From contig NZ_FMHT01000003.1 of NCBI RefSeq assembly GCF_900091585.1, positions 5,916,001 to 5,980,000 on the forward strand: a stretch of 64,000 nt of DNA. The letters are read 5' to 3'. Within the stretch, counting starts at the first letter, position 1; the number at the start of each line of letters is the position of its first letter. The position numbers and the translations under genes are program-made. The stretch comes from Micromonospora nigra. Its GTDB lineage: Bacteria > Actinomycetota > Actinomycetes > Mycobacteriales > Micromonosporaceae. The notes under the pieces were generated by a model. That model had not been told where the DNA came from, did not search any database, and saw only the letters and a program-made list of their open reading frames with translations. This document shows, piece by piece, positions 55,649 through 64,000 of the stretch.

Positions 55649-55774
55649 TCCCCCAGCCTGTCACCCCCGGCCCCCGGCCCCGGCCCACCCGGCCCCGCCC
55701 GGCGTGGCGTTTGTCGGGCCGACCGCCGGGTAGCCCCAGGCGACCGTGGCGCGGCGGAACAGCGGAGGACAGAG

Positions 55775-58327
<2,553 letters not shown>

Positions 58328-58340
58328 GCGGAGGGTGGCG

Positions 58341-58505
58341 ATGACCGAACCCGAGGAGACCGGGGACGAGGCCGAGCGCCCCGAACCGATCCTGGCCCCG
58401 CCGACGGCGAACCCGACCCGCGTGCAGGTGCCGCCGGAGGGCGCGGGGCAGCGGACCGACGAGCGGAACCCGGGGCCGTCCGGGTCGCCCGCAGAGGAGG
58501 GCTGA
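58341..58505 (+). CDS. Small acidic, Pro-rich protein
   Basis: 54 residues (MTEPEETGDEAERPEPILAP onwards), probably disordered. The ribosome site GGAGGG lies 7 bases upstream, it starts 13 bases after the ClpC-like gene, and its stop overlaps the DUF3140 start (TGATG). The tight packing supports it being real. No function can be assigned. Confidence 0.6.
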   Translation: MTEPEETGDEAERPEPILAPPTANPTRVQVPPEGAGQRTDERNPGPSGSPAEEG

Positions 58506-58855
58506 TGGTACGCGAGCAGCGGCTCGACCCCGAGGTGGAGGAACTCTGGGAGGACTTCCACGCCCAGGTCAATGTGCCGTCGGAACAGCTGCGACAGTGG
58601 CTGCTCACCCGGGGCTCCGGAGAGCAGGCGTTCGGCCCCGACCCGGATCTCGACCTGCCCGAGCCGGGCCGGCACATCCTGGCGGTGCTGCGCAAGCGCA
58701 AGGTGGACCTCACCCCGCAGGACGTGGAGGTGATGCGCGACGCCGTGGACCGCATCCGGTCCCTGACCGACGCCCGGCCGCCGCGCGGCTCCGCCGACGA
58801 CGAGTGGCGGCACGCCCTGCTCGACCTGGGCCACGACGTGCTCGTCGAGCGCTGA
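58505..58855 (+). CDS. DUF3140 protein
   Basis: 116 residues. EELWEDFHAQVNVPSEQLRQWL and GRHILAVLRKRKVDLTPQDVEVMRDAVDRI are the family core (DNA-binding-like, DUF3140). It is last in the clpC-like operon and its start is coupled to the small ORF upstream. Confidence 0.85.
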   Translation: MVREQRLDPEVEELWEDFHAQVNVPSEQLRQWLLTRGSGEQAFGPDPDLDLPEPGRHILAVLRKRKVDLTPQDVEVMRDAVDRIRSLTDARPPRGSADDEWRHALLDLGHDVLVER

Positions 58856-58881
58856 CCGGCCGACGCGACGTGCGGCCGGTC
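58854..58881. terminator. Terminator hairpin after DUF3140
   Basis: Perfect 9-bp stem GACCGGCCG/CGGCCGGTC with a 10-base loop, starting in the stop codon and lying between convergent genes. Confidence 0.6.
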
Positions 58882-58902
58882 CGGTCGACCGGGGCCGGGC
58901 CG

Positions 58903-59142
58903 TCAGAGGTGGTCGGGGTCCAGGGTGGGGATGGACAGGCCGGCGGCGTCGGCGGCGGCCGCGCGGTCGGCCCGGGTCCGCTCCTCCCGGCTGAGCAGGG
59001 TGGCGTACTCGGCCACGTCGGCGGGGTCGGGCACCTGCGGCAGGCGACGCAGGAACGCCTCCACGTCGCGGGCGGCGGCGGTGTGCGCGGCGGCGGCCTG
59101 CCGCAGGAGGTCACGGTCGTCGGTGGAACCCGGTTCGGTCAT
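58903..59142 (-). CDS. Small helical protein of unknown function
   Basis: 79 residues, charged and helical (RDLLRQAAAAHTAAARDVEAFLRRL, EYATLLSREERTRADRAAAADA). No clear ribosome site. It is downstream of and collinear with the LysR gene, 18 bases from its stop. Confidence 0.5.
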   Translation of the reverse strand: MTEPGSTDDRDLLRQAAAAHTAAARDVEAFLRRLPQVPDPADVAEYATLLSREERTRADRAAAADAAGLSIPTLDPDHL

Positions 59143-59160
59143 GCCGCCGGATACCCGCCG

Positions 59161-60171
59161 TCACGCCGTTCGCACCCCGCCGGTGCCGGCCGTCGGCACG
59201 GCCGTCGTGGTGGACCGCCGCACCCCGAAGGCCGGGTTGCGTAGCAGCCACGCCAGGTACGTCGGGTGTGGTGTCAGCGCGTCGGTGTACGCCGCCAACG
59301 CCGTGTCCAGCACCAGGTCCGCCATCCGGGCGGCCGGGGATTCCGGATGCCAGCCCAGCATCAGCCGCCAGCGCAGCGGGATGCCCGCCAGTCGCCGGGT
59401 GACCAGGCCCGCCACCGGCCGGAACGTGGCCTGGCACAGGGCCACCGCCTCGCCCGCGTCCACCAGGTCGATGCAGCCGCGCACGTCGACCTCGTACACC
59501 TTGCGGGGGGTGAAGCCGGCGCGGGCGCACGCGGCGGCGAAGCAGTCGCCGAAGCACCCGTCGCCCGGTGCGGCCACCCACTGCTCGTGGCGCAGGTCGC
59601 CCAGGTCGACCTCGTCCTGCCCGGCCAGCGGGTGGGCCTCCGGCAACAGCACCAGCACCGGGTCGATCGCCACCTCCCGCCAGCACAACCCGAAGTCCGC
59701 CGACGGCGTCGAGTCACCGCAGACCCCGGTCAGCGCGTAGTCCAGCCGCCCGCCCGCCACGAGCTGTGCCAGCTCGTCGACCGACCAGGACGCGTGCGTG
59801 GTGATCTGGGCCTGCGGCTGCTCGGCGGCGAGCCGGTGCACCAGCCGACCCAGGATGGGGCTGTTCACCCCACCGATGCGGTAGCGGCGGGGTGCGTCGC
59901 CGGCACTGGCCAGTCGGGCGGCCTCGTCCTGCAACCCCTTCATCGCCGGCAGCAGCACCCGGGCGCGGGCCAGGACCAGTTCGCCCAGTGCCGTCGGCCG
60001 CGCGCCACGCCGGTCGCGTTCGAACAGCGGCCCGCCCAGGGTACGTTCGATGCGCTGGAGCTGTGCGGTCAGCGCCGGCTGGGCCAGGCCCAGCGTCGAG
60101 GCCGCCTTGGTCACGCTCCCGGTCTCCGCGATCGCGCAGATCACCCTAAGGTGACGCAACTCCAGGTTCAT
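59161..60171 (-). CDS. LysR-family transcriptional regulator
   Basis: 336 residues. The N-terminal winged helix is textbook (ELRHLRVICAIAETGSVTKAASTLGLAQPALTAQLQRIERTLGGPLFERD). The effector domain follows with HASWSVDELAQLVAGGRLDYAL, and the C-terminus is slightly longer than usual. ATG lies 6 bases after a TACCGT element and lacks a ribosome site, so a leaderless mRNA is likely. The target is unknown. Confidence 0.88.
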   Translation of the reverse strand: MNLELRHLRVICAIAETGSVTKAASTLGLAQPALTAQLQRIERTLGGPLFERDRRGARPTALGELVLARARVLLPAMKGLQDEAARLASAGDAPRRYRIGGVNSPILGRLVHRLAAEQPQAQITTHASWSVDELAQLVAGGRLDYALTGVCGDSTPSADFGLCWREVAIDPVLVLLPEAHPLAGQDEVDLGDLRHEQWVAAPGDGCFGDCFAAACARAGFTPRKVYEVDVRGCIDLVDAGEAVALCQATFRPVAGLVTRRLAGIPLRWRLMLGWHPESPAARMADLVLDTALAAYTDALTPHPTYLAWLLRNPAFGVRRSTTTAVPTAGTGGVRTA

Positions 60172-60177
60172 ATTGTG

Positions 60178-60183
60178 ACGGTA
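60178..60183 (-). promoter_or_regulatory. -10 hexamer of a leaderless promoter for the LysR gene
   Basis: TACCGT on the minus strand is 6 bases before the ATG at 60171. Confidence 0.35.
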
Positions 60184-60258
60184 GGACTAGGCAGCACCCG
60201 GCGGAAGGGCTAGGACGAATCAACGACCGTGAACGTGTGCGGTGTTGATCACTGTCGA

Positions 60259-60858
60259 TCACTCGGTGGGTGGCTCCGTCAGGTCCCGCAGGTGGGTCGA
60301 CCGCCCGGTCACCGCGTCGCGAACCTTGTCGACCACACCCACCGCGGGCTCCACGATCCGGTTCCACGGCGGCGTCGTCGGAATGCCCGAGTGCGGCCGG
60401 GTCGGCGCGGCCTCCTCGGCGATCTCCAGCCGGTTGCCGAGCCGGATCAACTCCTCCTCGGTGGCCGAGGCGCGCAACCGGTCGACCAGGTCCCCGACCG
60501 CCGCCACGTGCGCATCGATCCGCGTCGTGACGTCGTCGATACTGCCCCGGCCGAGCCCTCGCAGCGCGGACCGCAGCCCCGCGTCCGCGGCGAGCACCTC
60601 GGCCACCCGGTCGTCGGTGCCGGGGACCGCGGCCCGGACGGCCGGCAGCAGGTACTGCTCCTCCGCCGACAGGTGCCGGGACAGCTCCGCCACCAGCACG
60701 TCGAGGGCACCCGCCGGGTCGGCGTCCGGGTCGGCCAGCCGGCGGGTCAGTTCCCGCAGCTGCCGGTGCTCGGCGTCGACGAGGTCGGCGATGCTGCGCC
60801 CGCCGGGCCGGTGCTCCTCACCGGGTACGGGCGGCAGCGGTGGCAGGTTGACGGTCAT
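60259..60858 (-). CDS. Hemerythrin-like (HHE) domain protein
   Basis: 199 residues. The iron-binding helices DAEHRQLRELTRRLA, VAELSRHLSAEEQYLLPAV and RIDAHVAAVGDLVDRL carry the His/Glu pattern of hemerythrin/HHE domains (di-iron, O2 or NO sensing or protection). The last 40 residues are an extension (VEPAVGVVDKVRDAVTG). GGAGGG precedes ATG. Confidence 0.85.
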   Translation of the reverse strand: MTVNLPPLPPVPGEEHRPGGRSIADLVDAEHRQLRELTRRLADPDADPAGALDVLVAELSRHLSAEEQYLLPAVRAAVPGTDDRVAEVLAADAGLRSALRGLGRGSIDDVTTRIDAHVAAVGDLVDRLRASATEEELIRLGNRLEIAEEAAPTRPHSGIPTTPPWNRIVEPAVGVVDKVRDAVTGRSTHLRDLTEPPTE

Positions 60859-60987
60859 GGTGCCCTCCTCGGCTGGCGGGCGGTGCGACGACGGAAGCGG
60901 GTCCGCTGGTACCCGCCGGCCGTCGCCGCGAAACTCCGGACCGGCCGGGACGGGGCCGGGCCGCCCGCCGGCTGGTATGAAGGGGCG

Positions 60988-62316
60988 ATGACGAGCGACC
61001 CCGCCCCCACCCTGCCCGATCCGACCGTCGAGGTCGTCGACCTGTGCCGCGACCTGCTGCGGATCGACACCACCAACACGGGGGACACCACCACCAGCGC
61101 GGGTGAGCGCCGCGCCGCCGAGTACGTGGCGGAGAAGCTCGCCGAGGTCGGCGTCTCCCCGGTACTGCACGAGTCGGCGCCCGGCCGGGCCAACGTCGTC
61201 GCCCGCATCCCCGGGGCCGACCCGAGCCGGCCCGCCCTGCTCGTGCACGGCCACCTCGACGTGGTGCCGGCCGACGCCGACGAGTGGTCGGTGCACCCGT
61301 TCTCCGGTGAGCTGCGCGACGGCTACCTGTGGGGGCGGGGCGCCATCGACATGAAGGACTTCGACGCGATGGTGCTGGCCGTCGTGCGGCACTGGCAGCG
61401 CACCGGGGTCCGTCCGCCCCGTGACATCGTGCTCGCCTACACCGCCGACGAGGAGGCGGGCAGCGACTACGGCGCGCACTTCCTGGTGGAACGGCACCGG
61501 GAGTTGTTCGACGGCTGCACCGAGGCCATCGGCGAGGTGGGCGGCTTCTCGTACTCGGTCGACGCCGACCGGCGGCTGTACCTGATCGAGACCGCCCAGA
61601 AGGGCATCGACTGGCTGCGGCTGCACGCCCGCGGCCGCCCCGGCCACGGCTCGATGATGCACGACGACAACGCCGTCACCGCCCTCGCCGAGGCGGTCGC
61701 AAGGGTCGGCCGGCACCGCTTCCCGGTCGTGCTCACCGACACCGTACGGGCGTTCCTGGAGCAGGTCTCCGACGTGCTCGGCATCGAACTGGACCCGGAC
61801 GACCCGGAGGCCGCCATCGCCAAGCTCGGCCCGATCGCCAACATCATCGGCGCGACGGTCCGCAACACCGCCAACCCCACCCGGCTGGCCGCCGGCTACA
61901 AGGACAACGTCATCCCCGGCCGGGCCACCGCCACCATCGACTGCCGCAGCCTGCCGGGCCAGTCGGAACTGCTGGAACGCCAACTGCGCGAGCTGGTCGG
62001 CCCGGACATCGCCATCGAGTACGTCCAGCGCCAGCCGGCCCTGGAGACCACCTTCGACGGCGACCTGGTCGATGCCATGTCCGCCGCGCTGCGCGCCGAG
62101 GACCCGGGTGCCCGGCCGGTGCCGTACATGCTCTCCGGGGGCACCGACGCCAAGGCGTTCTCCCAGTTGGGCATCCGCTGCTTCGGCTTCGCACCGCTGC
62201 GGCTGCCCGCCGACCTGAACTTCTCCGCGCTGTTCCACGGCATCGACGAGCGCGTCCCGGTGGACGGACTACAGTTCGGCGTGCGGGTTCTCGACCGGTT
62301 CCTGCGCACCTGCTAG
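60988..62316 (+). CDS. M20-family zinc metallopeptidase/deacylase
   Basis: 442 residues. Metal ligands and catalytic acids are in LVHGHLDVVPAD, WGRGAIDMKDFD and AYTADEEAGSDYG, with a dimerisation domain around HARGRPGHGSMMHDDNAV. It may be a dipeptidase, carboxypeptidase or N-acyl-amino-acid deacylase; the sequence does not decide. AAGGGG is just upstream of ATG. It is divergent from the hemerythrin gene. Confidence 0.9.
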   Translation: MTSDPAPTLPDPTVEVVDLCRDLLRIDTTNTGDTTTSAGERRAAEYVAEKLAEVGVSPVLHESAPGRANVVARIPGADPSRPALLVHGHLDVVPADADEWSVHPFSGELRDGYLWGRGAIDMKDFDAMVLAVVRHWQRTGVRPPRDIVLAYTADEEAGSDYGAHFLVERHRELFDGCTEAIGEVGGFSYSVDADRRLYLIETAQKGIDWLRLHARGRPGHGSMMHDDNAVTALAEAVARVGRHRFPVVLTDTVRAFLEQVSDVLGIELDPDDPEAAIAKLGPIANIIGATVRNTANPTRLAAGYKDNVIPGRATATIDCRSLPGQSELLERQLRELVGPDIAIEYVQRQPALETTFDGDLVDAMSAALRAEDPGARPVPYMLSGGTDAKAFSQLGIRCFGFAPLRLPADLNFSALFHGIDERVPVDGLQFGVRVLDRFLRTC

Positions 62317-62367
62317 CCCGCGTCACCTCCGACGCGGTACCCGAAGAACGTGAAGGGGACGCCTCAC

Positions 62368-63021
62368 ATGACCGACCAGCACGGTGAGCTGGACGCCGCC
62401 CTCGAGCGCGTGATCGAAGCGGCCCGCCACCACCTCGCCGCCGTCCGCGCCGCGCAGGGCCGGATCGACGACGACGACGTCTGGCAGGCGTACGTGGCGT
62501 TGAACAACGCCTCCTACGCCTACGACGAGCAGCTCCTGGACGCCTTCGGGGAGGTCACCCCGTGGGACGTCGACTCGATCGACCCGGACGAGGCCGACCA
62601 GCGTCTCGGCGGTGCCGAGGGGGTGGAGGCCACCGACCCGCACCCGACGGTGATCTCGGTACGTCAGCGACGCGACTACCGGGTGCCCAGTGTCTCGGCG
62701 CTGCTGCGGGTGGCCGAGGTGGCCCGCCGGGAGGGCAGCCCGGCCGACGAGGACGTGGCCCCGGTCGAGGGCGTCGGCGAGGCGGTGCTGGAACTGCTGC
62801 AGAGCGGGGACGGCTCGCTCGGCGCGTTGGACGTGCCGGAGCTGGAACCCCTCGACGGGGTCGTCATGGTCAGCGAGGTCGGCACCCCCGTCGACCTGGA
62901 GTCCTTCGACGACGACGACCCGGTGGGGCCGTTCCAGCCGGCCGTCGACGACCGGCTGGTGGGCCGGCTCGACGAGCACCCCTTCCTGGAGTCCGACGAC
63001 GAGCACGACCACGTGCACTGA
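62368..63021 (+). CDS. Acidic protein of unknown function
   Basis: 217 residues. The N-terminal helical part (ALERVIEAARHHLAAVRAAQGRIDDDDVWQAYVALNNASYAYDEQLLDAFGEVTPWD) looks like a small adaptor. The C-terminal half is strongly acidic (ESFDDDDPVGPFQP, ESDDEHDHVH). The start is placed at ATG 62368, 9 bases after AAGGGGA. No family recognised. Confidence 0.65.
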   Translation: MTDQHGELDAALERVIEAARHHLAAVRAAQGRIDDDDVWQAYVALNNASYAYDEQLLDAFGEVTPWDVDSIDPDEADQRLGGAEGVEATDPHPTVISVRQRRDYRVPSVSALLRVAEVARREGSPADEDVAPVEGVGEAVLELLQSGDGSLGALDVPELEPLDGVVMVSEVGTPVDLESFDDDDPVGPFQPAVDDRLVGRLDEHPFLESDDEHDHVH

Positions 63022-63028
63022 GCCGGCC

Positions 63029-63068
63029 GGGCACCCGGGGCCGTCCTCGTGACGGGCCCCGGGCGCCC
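63029..63068. terminator. Bidirectional terminator hairpin
   Basis: GGGCACCCGGGGCCGTC pairs with GACGGGCCCCGGGCGCCC (one bulge, one mismatch) around a 5-base loop between convergent genes. Confidence 0.7.
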
Positions 63069-63113
63069 CGGGTGGCCCCGGTATGACAGGCCCGCAGGAC
63101 CGACAGGCCCCGC

Positions 63114-63305
63114 TCAGTACGACAGGCCCGGCTGCGGCTGGGTGACCCGCCGACGTCGCAGCACCACCTGCCGCGTGCCGTCGCGGAACAGCCGCACCCG
63201 GGCCAGTTCCCAACCGGAGAACTCCGCCTGGATCGCCAACTGCGCCGCTGCGGTCGACCGGTCGACGTTCGGCGGCAACCGCAGCGGCGCGTACTCGTAG
63301 TCCAT
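63114..63305 (-). CDS. DUF5703 family protein
   Basis: 63 residues: MDYEYAPLRLPPNVDRSTAA, then AIQAEFSGWELARVRLFRDG and a basic end. This matches the small actinobacterial DUF5703 family (unknown function). Confidence 0.85.
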   Translation of the reverse strand: MDYEYAPLRLPPNVDRSTAAAQLAIQAEFSGWELARVRLFRDGTRQVVLRRRRVTQPQPGLSY

Positions 63306-63376
63306 GGGCCCTATGCTGCCCAGCCCGTAGGCTCACCGCCACCCCTTCGACGGTGAGCCGCGCCGCGCCGGGGTCG

Positions 63377-64000
63377 TCAGCCGTCGCGTTCGGGGTAGCC
63401 GACCTCCACGGCCGACACGTCGTCCAGCGCGGTGGTGATCTCCTCGGGCAGGGTCATCCGTTCCACCTGCAACGCGCCGAGCAGTTGCCCGGCGGTGCGG
63501 GCGCCGAGGATCGGCGCGGTCACGCCGGGCCGGTCCCGGATCCAGGCCAGCGCCACCTCCAGGGGCGACACGCCGAGCCCGCCGGCGGCCGTGGCGACCG
63601 CCTCGACGATGCTGGAGCAGCGCGGTTCCAGGTAGGTCGCCACGAACCGCTCGAAGTGTGGCGACACCGCCCGGGAGTCGGCCGGCCGGCCGTGCCGGTA
63701 CTTGCCGGTGAGGACTCCCCGCCCCAGCGGCGACCAGGGCAGCACGCCCAGCCCCAGGGCATCGCAGGCGGGCAGGACCTCGCGCTCCACGCCCCGCTCC
63801 AGCAGCGAGAACTCCACCTGGGCGGCGACGATCGGCGCCCGTCCCGGCCAGGCCGCCTGCCAGGACGCGGCCCGGGCGGTCTGCCAGCCGGAGAAGTTCG
63901 ACACCCCGACGTAGCGGACCCGGCCACTGGCCACCGCGTGGTCCAGCGCCGCGAGGGTCTCCTCCAGCGGCGTGTCGGGGTCGTAGCCGTGCACCTGGAA
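63377..64000 (-). CDS. Aldo/keto reductase, N-terminus cut by window edge
   Basis: The 207 residues seen are the C-terminal two thirds of an NADPH-dependent aldo/keto reductase of the YajO/YghZ (AKR11/12-like) type: ALDHAVASGRVRYVGVSNFSGWQ, AAQVEFSLLERGVEREVLPA, GLGVLPWSPLGRGVLTGKYRHG and VTAPILGARTAGQL. The frame is open to the right edge and begins there with FQVHGYDPDTPLEET, so the Asp/Tyr/Lys catalytic residues lie outside the window. Confidence 0.9.
   Translation of the reverse strand, partial: FQVHGYDPDTPLEETLAALDHAVASGRVRYVGVSNFSGWQTARAASWQAAWPGRAPIVAAQVEFSLLERGVEREVLPACDALGLGVLPWSPLGRGVLTGKYRHGRPADSRAVSPHFERFVATYLEPRCSSIVEAVATAAGGLGVSPLEVALAWIRDRPGVTAPILGARTAGQLLGALQVERMTLPEEITTALDDVSAVEVGYPERDG

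Overview
The window is about 72% G+C chromosomal DNA with strong third-position G/C bias, many GTG starts and 4-base GTGA/ATGA gene overlaps. It carries actinobacterial genes such as long-form argG, secA2, GAF-ANTAR and DUF2267/DUF3140/DUF5703 proteins, a GpgS-type transferase and IdeR/DmdR-type iron boxes. The gene set and sequence style suggest a Micromonospora-like member of the Micromonosporaceae; this is inferred from gene content, not from a marker gene. No rRNA, tRNA, CRISPR array, phage or IS element was recognised.

Layout. 1-9.0 kb holds a membrane-anchored protein cut by the left edge, a Nudix hydrolase, two unrelated regulators facing away from each other, a membrane-anchored protein with a Nudix-like motif, argG and a membrane alpha/beta hydrolase. 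9.0-12.9 kb has a TetR gene with repeat-rich control DNA, a two-helix K+ channel-like protein, a short CHAT protease next to a relic of a second channel gene, and a lipoprotein. 12.9-21.4 kb is an iron-regulated siderophore cluster: MFS transporter, PLP decarboxylase, two NIS (IucA/IucC) synthetases, ATP-grasp ligase, siderophore-interacting flavoprotein and GNAT. It has the same enzyme set as the vibrioferrin pvsA-E genes and an iron box at each end.

21.4-32 kb has a glutamate-cysteine ligase homologue, small membrane proteins, a Vms1/eRF1-like protein coupled to a thiamine-diphosphate enzyme, a haem-oxygenase-like iron enzyme facing a CDGSH protein, a streptogrisin-type protease and an unrecognised 479-residue protein. 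32-42 kb has a sigma-F-family factor fused to a STAS domain, cytochrome oxidase subunit I, a STAS-anti-sigma kinase fusion, glucosyl-3-phosphoglycerate synthase, an ABC exporter and SecA2. 42-48.5 kb is mostly small regulatory and stress proteins, including one frameshifted methyltransferase.

48.8-55.1 kb contains the two least familiar units. The first is a 101-residue peptide with four perfect 21-residue repeats, encoded 10 bp before a JmjC-type 2-oxoglutarate oxygenase. The second is a four-gene operon of a small helical-hairpin protein, a low-complexity protein, an FtsK/SpoIIIE ATPase and a coiled-coil membrane protein. 55.2-64 kb is housekeeping and stress: NYN nuclease, ClpC-like unfoldase, DUF3140, LysR, hemerythrin, an M20 peptidase, DUF5703 and an aldo/keto reductase cut by the right edge.

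Several genes (argG, the DUF3817 gene, the ABC exporter, secA2, the ankyrin gene and the LysR gene) have a -10-like hexamer only 6-8 bases before the start codon and no Shine-Dalgarno sequence. This predicts leaderless mRNAs.
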